Assembly (NCBI GenBank): GCA_036497945.1
Contig: DASXIN010000086.1
Location: 1 to 64,000, forward strand
Source: RYN-230 sp036497945
GTDB taxonomy: Bacteria > Actinomycetota > Actinomycetes > Streptosporangiales > Streptosporangiaceae
Length of the DNA: 64,000 nucleotides
Direction: 5' to 3'
A model generated the notes under the pieces. That model saw only the letters and a program-made list of their open reading frames with translations. It did no database searches and was not told the origin of the DNA. Shown one piece after another: positions 8,678-16,398 of the stretch (the stretch's first letter is position 1; the number at the start of each line of letters is the position of its first letter). The position numbers and the translations under genes are program-made.

Positions 8678-8712
8678 GATCGGGGGGTCCAGGGGGGTCG
8701 TCCCCCCGGACC
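8678..8712 (-). repeat. Dispersed G/C palindromic repeat, copy 1
   Basis: This short gap between the SPFH and DUF4177 genes contains the core GGGGGGTCGTCCCCCC flanked by GATCGGGGGGTCC. It is the reverse-complement orientation of the copies at 14001 and 15973 and would fold as a strong hairpin. It may serve as a terminator for the SPFH gene. Confidence 0.75.
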
Positions 8713-8714
8713 AC

Positions 8715-8720
8715 TACAGT
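8715..8720 (+). promoter_or_regulatory. Predicted -10 element of a leaderless promoter (DUF4177 gene)
   Basis: TACAGT ends 6 bases before the ATG at 8727, and no ribosome site is visible. This is the arrangement expected when transcription starts at the initiation codon. Confidence 0.45.
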
Positions 8721-8726
8721 TCTGCC

Positions 8727-8888
8727 ATGCAAAAGTGGGAGTACGCGACGGTGCCGTTGCTGGTGCATGCCACCAAGCAGATCCTGGACAACTGGGGCGA
8801 CGACGGCTGGGAACTGGTGGCGCTGGTGCCCGGGCCGAACGCCGAGCAACTGGTCGCCTACATGAAGCGGCCCAAGGAGGGCGCGTGA
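8727..8888 (+). CDS. Small DUF4177-type protein (Rv3678A-like)
   Basis: 53 aa: starts M-Q-K-W-E-Y-A-T-V-P-L and contains I-L-D-N-W-G-D-D-G-W-E-L-V and Y-M-K-R-P. This is the compact W-E-Y...G-W-E-L signature of DUF4177. The function is unknown. Its TGA overlaps the GTG start of the RidA gene (GTGA), so the two are coupled; the same pair is found in mycobacteria. Confidence 0.88.
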   Translation: MQKWEYATVPLLVHATKQILDNWGDDGWELVALVPGPNAEQLVAYMKRPKEGA

Positions 8889-9352
8889 CGGGCGGCACGC
8901 CGGAAGAGCGGCTGGCCGCGCTGGGCCTGGCGCTGCCGGCCGTCGCCCCGCCACAGGCGGCCTACCTGCCCGCGGTGCGGACCGGGAACTACGTGTACAC
9001 GGCCGGCCAGCTGCCCACCACGGGTGGCCAGCTGATGATGACCGGCAAAGTCGGCGCCGGGGTCAGCCTGGAGGAGGCGGCCGGGCTGGCCCGGGTGTGC
9101 GCGCTGAACGCGCTGGCCGCCGTCGTCTCGGTGACCGGCAGCCTGTCTGCCGTGCGGCGGGTGGTCAAGGTCACCGGGTTCGTGGCCAGCGCCCCGGACT
9201 TCACCGGGCAGGCCCAGGTCATCAACGGCGCCAGTGAGCTGCTGCAGGACGTGTTCGGCGAGGCCGGCCGGCATGCCCGCAGCGCGGTCGGCATGGCCGT
9301 GCTCCCGCTGGACAGCCCGGTCGAGGTCGAGCTGATCGCCGAGGTCGAGTGA
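8885..9352 (+). CDS. RidA/YjgF family protein (Rv3678c-like)
   Basis: 155 aa from GTG 8885. It contains the RidA core (V-R-T-G-N-Y-V-Y-T-A-G-Q-L-P, then V-V-K-V-T-G-F-V-A-S) and ends P-V-E-V-E-L-I-A-E-V. The family forms trimers that hydrolyse reactive enamines/imines released by PLP enzymes. This branch has a glycine/alanine-rich middle and may lack the catalytic arginine of true RidA at the C-terminal motif, so deaminase activity is not assured. It overlaps the preceding small gene by 4 bases. Confidence 0.88.
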   Translation: MTGGTPEERLAALGLALPAVAPPQAAYLPAVRTGNYVYTAGQLPTTGGQLMMTGKVGAGVSLEEAAGLARVCALNALAAVVSVTGSLSAVRRVVKVTGFVASAPDFTGQAQVINGASELLQDVFGEAGRHARSAVGMAVLPLDSPVEVELIAEVE

Positions 9353-9361
9353 GGCGGTGCG

Positions 9362-10228
9362 GTGACTGAGCACCCGGCGCCGGCCTACCGGCCGATCTTC
9401 CGGCTCGGCGGCGGATACGCCGAGCAGGCCAGTGACTATTTCGCTGGCCGGCGGCCAGTAGCGCAGCCGCGTGACGCGGCCTCGGTGCTGCTGCTGCGCG
9501 CGGCGCCGGAGCAATCCGGCGTCGAGGTGTACATGCTGCGCCGGGCCCGCTCGATGGCGTTCGCGCCAGGCGCCTCGGCGTTCCCGGGCGGCTCGGTGGA
9601 CCCGCGCGACGCCGAGGACGAGGTGGCCTGGGCCGGACCGGACGCGGCGGCCTGGGGCGAGCTGCTCGACGCGCCGCCCGCCCTGGCCCGCGCGCTGGTC
9701 TGCGCGGCGGTCCGGGAGACGTTCGAGGAATCTGGGGTGCTGCTGGCCGGCCCGGCCGCGGACAGCCTGGTGGCGGACACCGGCGGCGCGGACTGGGAGG
9801 CGGACCGGACCGCGCTGCTCGACCGGTCGTTGTCGCTGGCTCAGTTGCTGGCCCGGCGCGGCCTGGTGCTGCGCTCCGACCTGCTCCGCCCGTGGGCCCG
9901 GTGGATCACCCCGGTGACCGAGGCGCGGCGGTACGACACCCGGTTCTTCGCCGCGGCGCTCCCGCCCGGCCAGCGCACCCGGGACGTCGGCGGCGAGGCG
10001 GAACAAGTCGCCTGGACCCGGCCCGGCGAAGCTCTCCGGGCCGCCCGGGCCCGCGAGCTGTTCCTGCTGCCGCCCACCGCGACCTGCCTGGCCGGGCTGG
10101 CCGGCTACCCCGATGTGGCCGCCGCGCTGCGCGCCGAGCACTCCATGCGGCCGGTCATCCCGGCCGTGGTGCAGGTAGACGGGACGTTCTGGCTCACCGT
10201 TCCCGAGGACGTGGGGTATCCGCTGTGA
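9362..10228 (+). CDS. Nudix hydrolase
   Basis: 288 aa from GTG 9362. The Nudix box core R-E-T-F-E-E-S-G-V is preceded by F-P-G-G-S-V-D-P-R-D and an insert of about 30 residues, the architecture of the NUDT18/19-like, possible CoA-directed subgroup (Rv3672c-like). A W-I-T-P-x-x-x-x-R-R-Y-D-T-R-F-F-A segment supports this subgroup. The substrate is unproven. The stop overlaps the GTG of the next hydrolase (GTGA). Confidence 0.88.
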   Translation: MTEHPAPAYRPIFRLGGGYAEQASDYFAGRRPVAQPRDAASVLLLRAAPEQSGVEVYMLRRARSMAFAPGASAFPGGSVDPRDAEDEVAWAGPDAAAWGELLDAPPALARALVCAAVRETFEESGVLLAGPAADSLVADTGGADWEADRTALLDRSLSLAQLLARRGLVLRSDLLRPWARWITPVTEARRYDTRFFAAALPPGQRTRDVGGEAEQVAWTRPGEALRAARARELFLLPPTATCLAGLAGYPDVAAALRAEHSMRPVIPAVVQVDGTFWLTVPEDVGYPL

Positions 10229-11046
10229 CCGCCGGCGACCCGCCGCTGGACGGGGCCGGTACCGCCCGCGCGACCTGCGTGCTGGCCCCCAATCCAGGCC
10301 TTATGACACTTAACGGAACCAACACCTGGCTGATCGCCGAGCCAGGCGCGACGTCGGCGGTGGTCGTCGATCCGGGGCCGGACGACGAAGCGCACCTGCG
10401 TAGGGTGGCCGGGCTGGCCGAGTCGGCCGGGCAGCGGATCGTCCGCATCCTGCTCACCCACGGCCACCCGGATCATGCCGAGGGGGCGGCCCGGTTCGCC
10501 GCGCTGACCGGGGCGCCGGTGCTGGCGGCCGACCCCGCGCTGCGACTGGGCGACGAGGGCCTGGCCCCGGGCGACGTGCTGACCGTGGCAGGCTGCGAGC
10601 TACGGGTGGTGCCGACGCGCGGGCACACCGCCGACTCGGTGAGCCTGCTGCTGCCCGCCGACGGGGCGCTGCTCACCGGGGACACCGTGCTGGGCCGGGG
10701 CACCACGGTGATCGCCCAGGACGGGAACCTGGGCGACTACCTGGCCAGCCTGGACCGGCTGCGCGCGCTGGCCGGCGCGGAGCAGTTGCGCATGCTGCTG
10801 CCCGGGCACGGGCCGCCGCTGGCTGACCCGGCCGGCGTGCTCGACTTCTACATCGCGCACCGGCAGGAACGGCTGGCCGAGGTGCGCGCCGCGCTGGCCG
10901 CCGGGGACCGGACCCCGGAGCAGATCGTCGAACGGGTGTACGTGGATGTGGACCGGTCGCTGTGGCCGGCCGCGCAGTTGTCGGTCCGCGCCCAGCTCCG
11001 CTACCTGGACAGCCAGAGTGAGCTGCCCCGCGGAGTGACCTACTAG
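10225..11046 (+). CDS. Metallo-beta-lactamase-fold hydrolase (Rv3677c/LACTB2-like)
   Basis: 273 aa from GTG 10225, overlapping the Nudix stop by four bases. Metal motifs: T-H-G-H-P-D-H, the R-G-H-T-x-D-S-V histidine, the L-T-G-D-T aspartate and the L-P-G-H-G-P histidine. A C-terminal winged helix follows (T-P-E-Q-I-V-E-R-V-Y). This is the LACTB2-like hydrolase/RNase subgroup and not a secreted beta-lactamase, since no signal peptide is present. It converges on crp. Confidence 0.9.
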   Translation: MTAGDPPLDGAGTARATCVLAPNPGLMTLNGTNTWLIAEPGATSAVVVDPGPDDEAHLRRVAGLAESAGQRIVRILLTHGHPDHAEGAARFAALTGAPVLAADPALRLGDEGLAPGDVLTVAGCELRVVPTRGHTADSVSLLLPADGALLTGDTVLGRGTTVIAQDGNLGDYLASLDRLRALAGAEQLRMLLPGHGPPLADPAGVLDFYIAHRQERLAEVRAALAAGDRTPEQIVERVYVDVDRSLWPAAQLSVRAQLRYLDSQSELPRGVTY

Positions 11047-11168
11047 CGCGCGCTCTGCTTGCCTTGCGCCTCCGGGGGGCTTGGACCCGCCGCCTTCCCT
11101 CCTCGCTCGTTCCTCGCTCGTCAGTCCAGTCGGCGGCGCCCCCCTTCGGCGCGGGCGCCGCGCCCCCT

Positions 11169-11852
11169 TCAGCGCGCCCGCTTGGCCAGCCGGTCGGCGT
11201 CGATGATCAGCACTGACTTGGCCGACAGGGTCAGCCAGCCGCGAGCGGCGAAATCGGCCAGCGCCTTGTTCACCGTCTCGCGCGACGCGCCGACCAACTG
11301 GGCCAGTTCCTCCTGGGTCAGGTCGTGATGGACCTGCAGCCCCTCCGGGGTGTTCTCGCCGAACCGGTCGGCCAGGTCGAGCAGGGCCTTAGCCACCCGG
11401 CCCGGCACGTCGGTGAACACCAGGTCGGCCATCACGTCGTTGGCCCGGCGCAGCCGCTGGGCCAGTGCGCGCAGCAGGTGCAGCGAGACGTCGGGGCGGC
11501 CGGTCAGCCAGTCGCGCAGCTCGTCGTGGGCCAGCGCGGCCAGCCGGGTGTCGGTCACCGCGACCGCGCTCGACGTCCGGGGCCGCGGGTCGAACAGCGA
11601 CAATTCGCCGAACATCTCGCCCGGGCCGAGCACGCTGAGCAGGTTCTCCCGGCCGTCCGGGGCGGCCCGGGTCAGCTTGATCTTGCCGTCGAGCACTACG
11701 TAGAGCCGGTCGCCGGCATCGCCCTCATCGAACAGCCGTTCGGCCCGGACCAGATCCACGTCCGTGACCAGCGCCCGCAGTGCTTTGGCGCTCTCCTCAT
11801 CGAGCGCTTCGAACAGCGGCGCCCGGCTGAGCACGTCATCCGCGTGATCCAC
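11169..11852 (-). CDS. crp: Crp/Fnr-family transcription factor (cAMP receptor protein)
   Basis: 227 aa from the GTG at 11852, which follows a perfect AAGGAGG. A cyclic-nucleotide-binding domain contains F-G-E-L-S-L-F-D-P-R-P-R-T-S-S-A, with the Glu and Arg of the phosphate-binding cassette. A C-terminal winged HTH contains T-Q-E-E-L-A-Q-L-V-G-A-S-R-E-T-V-N-K. Length and sequence match mycobacterial/streptomycete Crp (Rv3676). The adjacent RidA and hydrolase genes match the conserved neighbourhood. A candidate binding site lies just upstream (11884-11899), suggesting autoregulation. Confidence 0.93.
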   Translation of the reverse strand: MDHADDVLSRAPLFEALDEESAKALRALVTDVDLVRAERLFDEGDAGDRLYVVLDGKIKLTRAAPDGRENLLSVLGPGEMFGELSLFDPRPRTSSAVAVTDTRLAALAHDELRDWLTGRPDVSLHLLRALAQRLRRANDVMADLVFTDVPGRVAKALLDLADRFGENTPEGLQVHHDLTQEELAQLVGASRETVNKALADFAARGWLTLSAKSVLIIDADRLAKRAR

Positions 11853-11883
11853 GGGTGCCTCCTTGTGCACGTTATATGCACAG

Positions 11884-11899
11884 TGTGGCGCATGTCACG
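11884..11899. promoter_or_regulatory. Candidate Crp-binding site upstream of crp
   Basis: TGTGG-CGCATG-TCACG matches the actinobacterial Crp consensus TGTGA-N6-TCACA at 8 of 10 specified positions. It lies about 30 bases upstream of the crp start codon, a position suited to autoregulation. Confidence 0.45.
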
Positions 11900-11952
11900 G
11901 TCTGCTCGCGACGGGGCCCGCCGACGTCAGGGCAGGTGCGGGAAGGCTCGGG

Positions 11953-12441
11953 TCAGCCCTCCGCCCGGGCTAGCCGCTGGCGGCAGACCTCGATCTCTTT
12001 CTCGGCCTCGGCCTTGCCCACCCAGCCATGAATCTCGACTTCCTTGCCTGGCTCCAGGGCTTTGTAGACCTCGAAGAAGTGCTGGATTTCCAGCAGGTCG
12101 AACTCCTGGACGTCCTCGATGTCGGTGAGGCCGGCCATCCTGGGGTCGGTGGCGGCCACGCAGAGCACCTTGTCGTCCAGTCCCTTCTCGTCCCGCATCC
12201 GGAACATGCCGATCGCCCGGCAGTTGATCAGGCAGCCCGGGAAGGTGGGTTCCTCCAGCAGCACCAGCGCGTCGAGCGGGTCACCGTCGTCAGCCAGCGT
12301 GTTCTCGATGAACCCGTAGTCGGACGGGTACCGGGTAGAGGTGAACAGCATCCGGTCCAGCCGGATCCGGCCGGTCTCGTGGTCCACCTCATACTTGTTG
12401 CGTTGTCCCTTGGGGATCTCAATGGTTACGTCGAATGGCAC
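11953..12441 (-). CDS. ppa: Inorganic pyrophosphatase (family I)
   Basis: 162 aa. It has the soluble family I signatures: I-E-I-P-K-G-x-R-N-K-Y-E, Y-P-x-D-Y-G-F-I, and the D-D-G-D-P-L-D-A-L-V metal-binding motif. The enzyme hydrolyses PPi to drive biosynthesis. It is divergent from dacB across about 90 bp, the same arrangement as Rv3628/Rv3627c in M. tuberculosis. Confidence 0.97.
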   Translation of the reverse strand: MPFDVTIEIPKGQRNKYEVDHETGRIRLDRMLFTSTRYPSDYGFIENTLADDGDPLDALVLLEEPTFPGCLINCRAIGMFRMRDEKGLDDKVLCVAATDPRMAGLTDIEDVQEFDLLEIQHFFEVYKALEPGKEVEIHGWVGKAEAEKEIEVCRQRLARAEG

Positions 12442-12533
12442 GATGTCGCTCCCTTGGGGCCAAGATGGTTGACTTCGGTCCCCGGCGGTGACTCCCGGAC
12501 CGGGAATCTAAGCATCTCGTGAGGGGGTGGGCA

Positions 12534-13982
12534 GTGGCGAACCGGGCGTGGGCCAACCGGCCGCTGGCCACCACGGTGATCACGTTGGCGCTGCTCAACG
12601 TGTTCACCCTGGGCGCCGGGGCCGCGGTGTCCGCGCTGATGCCCGGCCAGCTGGGCCGGTGGGACGTGCCCCGGGTGTCGGGCCGCCCGCTGCAGGTGGC
12701 CGGCCAGGTGCTGTCCGGCGCCGCGGTCACCGCTCCACTGCCGACCCGGGGCGGCCTGGCCGCGGCGCTGTCCCAGGTGATGTCCTCGGCCAAGCTCGGC
12801 CATCAGGTCGGCGCGGTGGTCACCGATCCGGTGTCCGGCCGGGTGCTCTACGCCAACGGCGCCGCCACCATGCTGCAGCCCGCCTCCACGGCCAAGCTGG
12901 TCACTGCGGTGGCCGCGCTGGACGTGCTCGGCCCGGACGCCAGGTTCACCACCCGGGTCACCGCGGGCCCCGCACCGGGCTCGATCGTGCTGGTTGGCGG
13001 CGGCGACCCCACGCTGGCCGCCGGGCCGCCACCGGCCAGCGACTACCCGCGGCCGGCCACCCTGAAGGCGCTGGCCGCGGCCACCGCCCGGGCGCTGCAT
13101 GCCCGTGGCCGGGACTCGGTCCGGCTGGGCTACGACACCTCCCTGTTCACCGGGCCAGCCCTGGCCCCAGGCTGGCCGGCCGCCTACGTCAGCACCGGCA
13201 ATGTCACCGGGATCACCGCGCTCGAGGTGGATCAGGGCAGGCTGACCCCGTCCGGTGCCCCGCAGGACGCCGACGACCCGGTGAACTTCCGGCCCCGGTC
13301 CACCGACCCGGCGGGCCAGGCGGCGGCCGCGTTCCGCGGCTTCCTGGCCGCCGACGGAATCCACGTGCTGGGCCAGGTGAGCCAGCAGACCGCTGCGCGC
13401 CGGGCCCGCACTCTGGCCGCGGTCTCCTCGCCGCCGCTGTCCGCGATGGTGGGCTGGATGCTCCGGGAGAGCAACAACGTGATCGCCGAGGACCTGGCCC
13501 GGCAGGTGGCGCTGCACCGGGGCCAGCCGGCCTCGTTCAGCGGCGCGGCGGCGGCGGTCACCGGGGTGCTCGGCTCGCTGGGCCTGCGTCGCGGTATCCA
13601 CATGGTGGACGGATCCGGGCTCTCGCCCCAGGACAGGATCGCCCCGGGTTTGCTGGCCCGCCTGGTCGGGTTGGCCGCCAGCCGCAGCCATCCGCAGCTC
13701 AGGGCGGCGATCACTGGGCTGCCGGTGGCTGGGTTCCTGGGCACACTGGCCCCGGGGCAGAGCGTGTTCGGCAGCCTGGGCGGGTCCGGGCTCGGCGTGG
13801 TCCGGGCCAAGACCGGCAACCTGAGCACCGTGGCCACCCTGGCCGGGCTGGTCTACGACAGCAGCGGGCGGGTGCTCGGCTTCGCGTTCATGACCAACGG
13901 GGTCCCGGCCGCCCGGCTGAACCAGGCCGCGAAGGGCATCGGCGCGATGGCATCGGCCCTCGCCCGCTGCGGCTGTAGGTAA
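12534..13982 (+). CDS. dacB: D-alanyl-D-alanine carboxypeptidase/endopeptidase (PBP4, DacB type)
   Basis: 482 aa from the GTG at 12534 with GAGGGGG upstream; an in-frame GTG at 12519 is less well placed. An N-terminal signal anchor (LATTVITLALLNVFTLG) is followed by a PBP4-family S13 domain with P-A-S-T-A-K (SxxK), R-E-S-N-N (SxN) and A-K-T-G-N-L-S (KTG). It trims or cleaves peptidoglycan cross-links outside the membrane. It heads the dacB-DUF2342-tilS-hpt-ftsH run conserved in actinobacteria. Confidence 0.93.
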   Translation: MANRAWANRPLATTVITLALLNVFTLGAGAAVSALMPGQLGRWDVPRVSGRPLQVAGQVLSGAAVTAPLPTRGGLAAALSQVMSSAKLGHQVGAVVTDPVSGRVLYANGAATMLQPASTAKLVTAVAALDVLGPDARFTTRVTAGPAPGSIVLVGGGDPTLAAGPPPASDYPRPATLKALAAATARALHARGRDSVRLGYDTSLFTGPALAPGWPAAYVSTGNVTGITALEVDQGRLTPSGAPQDADDPVNFRPRSTDPAGQAAAAFRGFLAADGIHVLGQVSQQTAARRARTLAAVSSPPLSAMVGWMLRESNNVIAEDLARQVALHRGQPASFSGAAAAVTGVLGSLGLRRGIHMVDGSGLSPQDRIAPGLLARLVGLAASRSHPQLRAAITGLPVAGFLGTLAPGQSVFGSLGGSGLGVVRAKTGNLSTVATLAGLVYDSSGRVLGFAFMTNGVPAARLNQAAKGIGAMASALARCGCR

Positions 13983-14000
13983 TGGGCCAGCAGTGTTGAC

Positions 14001-14042
14001 CCGGGGGGACGACCCCCCGGACCCCCCGATCGCCGCTTCGCG
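14001..14042 (+). repeat. Dispersed G/C palindromic repeat, copy 2
   Basis: GGGGGGACGACCCCCC is followed by GGACCCCCCGATCGCCGCTTCGCG, immediately after the dacB stop. The first half is a perfect hairpin. The same 40 bases recur, nearly unchanged, inside tilS 2 kb downstream. Confidence 0.85.
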
Positions 14043-14089
14043 TCGAGGCCGACAGGGTCGGCCCGGCCCTGCGGGCCCGGCTGACCACG

Positions 14090-14095
14090 TACGGT
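14090..14095 (+). promoter_or_regulatory. Predicted -10 element ahead of the DUF2342 gene
   Basis: TACGGT ends six bases before the GTG at 14102. The bases between them, GGAGGG, could also serve as a ribosome site, so this may be a leaderless start or a short-leader promoter. Confidence 0.4.
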
Positions 14096-14101
14096 GGAGG
14101 G

Positions 14102-15211
14102 GTGAGCAGCGGGCAGATGATCGATTGGGACGTGGCCATCTCGACCGGGACGAGGTTTGCCCGGCCGGGGCCGCAGGTTGGCCTGGGCGAGGCCAGGGCG
14201 GTAGTGGCCGAATTGCGTGCGCTGGCCGCCACGGTGTCGGAGCCGGTGCAGGCGCTGACCGGCATGTCCAGCCCGGATGACGGTGGCTGGGTAGCCGTGG
14301 TGGACCGGCCGGGCTGGATCCGGGCCAACGTGGACGGCTTCCGGGTCGTCCTCGACCCGCTGGCCGAGCACCTGCGGGAACGCGGCGCCGCCCCCGGCGC
14401 CAACTCGGTGATCGGCGCGGTCGGCTCCCGGATTACCGGTGTGCAGGCCGGGCTGATCCTGGCCTACCTGGCCGGCCGGGTGCTAGGCCAGTACGAGCTG
14501 TTCCTGCCCCCGGACCCGGGCGGGCCGCGCGGCGCCGCCCCAGCCGGCCGGCTCACCCTGGTCGCGCCGAACATCATGATGGTCGAGCGCGAACTCGGCG
14601 TGAACCCGCACGACTTCCGGCGCTGGGTGTGCCTGCACGAGGAGACGCACCGGACCCAGTTCACCGCGGTGCCCTGGCTGCGCGGCTACGTGCAGCAGCA
14701 GATGACCGAGTTCCTGCTCGCCTCCGACCTGGACCCGGGCACCATCCTGGAGCGGCTCCGCTCGGCCGCGGACGCGGTGGCGGGCGCGGTCCGGGACAAC
14801 GGCGGGGACAGTGTCATTGAGGCCATCCAGAGTCCGCGGCAGCGCGAGATCCTGAACCGGCTGACCAGCGTGATGACCCTGGTCGAGGGGCACGGCGACT
14901 ACGTGATGGACGCGGTCGGCCCACAGGTGGTGCCGTCCGTGGCGCAGATCCGGGCCCGGTTCAACGAGCGCCGCGGCTCGGCGGGCCGGCTGGAGCGGAC
15001 GCTGCGCCGCATCCTCGGCATCGACCTCAAGATGAAGCAGTACGCGCAGGGCTCACGGTTCGTCCGGATCGTGGTGGACGAGGCGGGCATGGCCACCTTC
15101 AACAAGGTGTGGACCTCGCCGGAGACGCTGCCGACCAAGGACGAGTTCGTCACCCCGCAGCTCTGGCTCGACCGGGTCGGCCACGGCGGTGCACTGGCCG
15201 CCGGTGGCTGA
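14102..15211 (+). CDS. Zinc-dependent metalloprotease (DUF2342, Rv3626c-like)
   Basis: 369 aa from GTG 14102. The zincin motif H-E-E-T-H (in CLHEETHRTQF) is near residue 180. A second conserved acidic helix, V-E-G-H-G-D-Y-V-M-D, plausibly supplies the third ligand. The family is actinobacterial, cytoplasmic by sequence (no signal), and its substrate is unknown. It lies between dacB and tilS as in mycobacteria and ends 6 bases before the tilS ATG. Confidence 0.9.
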   Translation: MSSGQMIDWDVAISTGTRFARPGPQVGLGEARAVVAELRALAATVSEPVQALTGMSSPDDGGWVAVVDRPGWIRANVDGFRVVLDPLAEHLRERGAAPGANSVIGAVGSRITGVQAGLILAYLAGRVLGQYELFLPPDPGGPRGAAPAGRLTLVAPNIMMVERELGVNPHDFRRWVCLHEETHRTQFTAVPWLRGYVQQQMTEFLLASDLDPGTILERLRSAADAVAGAVRDNGGDSVIEAIQSPRQREILNRLTSVMTLVEGHGDYVMDAVGPQVVPSVAQIRARFNERRGSAGRLERTLRRILGIDLKMKQYAQGSRFVRIVVDEAGMATFNKVWTSPETLPTKDEFVTPQLWLDRVGHGGALAAGG

Positions 15212-15217
15212 CCGGAG

Positions 15218-16111
15218 ATGGGCCCGCATCCAGCGGTAGCCCAGGCCCGGGGCGGCGTCCGGCGCTGCCTGGCTGACCTGGAACCGGGCGATCTGGTGCT
15301 GGCCGCCTGCTCGGGGGGCGCCGACTCGCTGGCGCTGGCCGCCGCGCTGGCCCACGAGGCGCCCCGGCTCAGCCTGCGCGGCGGCGCGGTGACCGTGGAC
15401 CACGGGCTGCAGGCCGGGTCGGCCGAACGGGCCGGCCGGGTGGCCCGAGTGCTGGACCAGCTTGGCCTCGACCCAGTGCACCAGGTCAGCGTGACGGTGC
15501 CCGCCGGGCCAGGCCGCGGCGGCCCGGAGGCGGCCGCGCGGACCGCCCGGTACGCCGCCCTGGAGCAGGTCGCGGAGCAGGCCGGGGCGGCCGCCGTGCT
15601 GCTCGGCCACACCTGCGACGACCAGGCGGAGACCGTGCTGCTCGGGCTGGCCCGGGGCGCCGGCGGCCGGGCGCTGGCCGGGATGCCCGCCCGGCGCGGC
15701 CGGTTCCGGCGGCCGCTGCTCGGGGTGGCCCGGGCCACGCTGCGCGAGGCGTGCGCCGCGCTGAGCCTCGAACCGTGGGACGACCCGCACAACGCCGACC
15801 CGGCCTACGCCCGGGCCCGGGTCCGGCACCAGGCACTGCCCGCCCTGGAGGAAGCACTCGGCCCGGGCGTGGCCGCGGCGCTGGCCCGCAGCGCCGCCCA
15901 GCTCAGCGAGGACTGCGACGCGCTGGACGCGATCGCCGCCGCCGAGACATGGCGGTTCAAGCCAGTGCTAGCCCGTGGGGACGACCCCCCGAGCCCCCCG
16001 ATCGCCGCTTCGCGCCGAGCGGCGGCAGGCCGCCGCGGTCGAGGTCGGCGCAGCCGGCCACACAGGAGCTGGCGGCTGGGGAACCGGCGGACGGCACCGG
16101 CCACGGGGTAA
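15218..16111 (+). CDS. tilS: tRNA(Ile)-lysidine synthase, N-terminal catalytic part (gene split by a repeat insertion)
   Basis: 297 aa. The first 245 residues are TilS: the PP-loop S-G-G-A-D-S (near residue 32), V-D-H-G-L-Q, L-G-H-T-C-D-D-Q-A-E-T, and the downstream R-R-P-L-L-G-V linker region. After A-I-A-A-A-E-T the frame enters a dispersed G/C repeat and yields an Arg/Pro-rich tail (R-G-D-D-P-P-S-P-P) unlike any TilS, ending at TAA 16109-16111. The substrate-clamping C-terminal domain continues in another frame (16117-16398). TilS modifies C34 of tRNA-Ile(CAU) and is normally essential, so either the halves cooperate or a functional copy exists elsewhere. Confidence 0.85.
   Translation: MGPHPAVAQARGGVRRCLADLEPGDLVLAACSGGADSLALAAALAHEAPRLSLRGGAVTVDHGLQAGSAERAGRVARVLDQLGLDPVHQVSVTVPAGPGRGGPEAAARTARYAALEQVAEQAGAAAVLLGHTCDDQAETVLLGLARGAGGRALAGMPARRGRFRRPLLGVARATLREACAALSLEPWDDPHNADPAYARARVRHQALPALEEALGPGVAAALARSAAQLSEDCDALDAIAAAETWRFKPVLARGDDPPSPPIAASRRAAAGRRGRGRRSRPHRSWRLGNRRTAPATG
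15950..16062 (+). repeat. Insertion carrying dispersed G/C repeat (copy 3) inside tilS
   Basis: The repeat core occupies 15973-16038: a GGGGACGACCCCCC hairpin, GCCCCCCGATCGCCGCTTCGCG, then GCGGCGGCAGGCCGCCGC. If 15950-16062 (113 bp) is treated as inserted, it is flanked by the trinucleotide ACA at 15947-15949 and 16060-16062. Removing it rejoins the two TilS frames as ...A-A-A-E-T-Q-E-L-A-A-G... The boundaries and the 3-bp duplication are inferred; 113 = 2 mod 3 is the frame offset needed. Confidence 0.6.
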
Positions 16112-16116
16112 TCGTT

Positions 16117-16398
16117 ATGGATATTGAGGGTTTGGATTGTCTGGCCCCTGCGGTGCGGTCGCGAGTGCTGCGCCAGGCGGCGCTGGCCGCGGGGTGCCCG
16201 GCCGGATCGCTGGCTGCCGGGCACATCGCCGCGCTGGACGCGCTGGTGACGGGATGGCACGGGCAGCGCTGGGCAGACCTGCCCGGGGTGATCCGCGTCC
16301 GGCGGAGGTATGGGAAGCTGCTCTTCAGCAAGGGCGGGCCAGCCGGGGCGGGGCAGCCAGAACCGACTGAGGCGGAGGCGACAGGTGGACGCGAGTGA
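16117..16398 (+). CDS. tilS: TilS C-terminal domain fragment (separate frame)
   Basis: 93 aa from the ATG at 16117: M-D-I-E-G-L-D-C-L-A-P-A-V-R-S-R-V-L-R-Q, then A-A-L-D-A-L-V-T-G-W-H-G-Q and V-R-R-R-Y-G-K-L-L. This is the C-terminal tRNA-binding region of actinobacterial TilS in the +1 frame relative to the upstream part. The homologous frame is already readable from about 16039. The upstream half stops only five bases before this ATG, so reinitiation is possible. The 3' end overlaps hpt by 14 bases, as expected of an intact tilS-hpt junction. Confidence 0.65.
   Translation: MDIEGLDCLAPAVRSRVLRQAALAAGCPAGSLAAGHIAALDALVTGWHGQRWADLPGVIRVRRRYGKLLFSKGGPAGAGQPEPTEAEATGGRE

Noticed and set aside
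10225..11046. Reading the metallo-beta-lactamase-fold protein as an antibiotic resistance gene
   Set aside because: It has no signal peptide and its neighbours and C-terminal winged helix fit the Rv3677c/LACTB2-like housekeeping subgroup.
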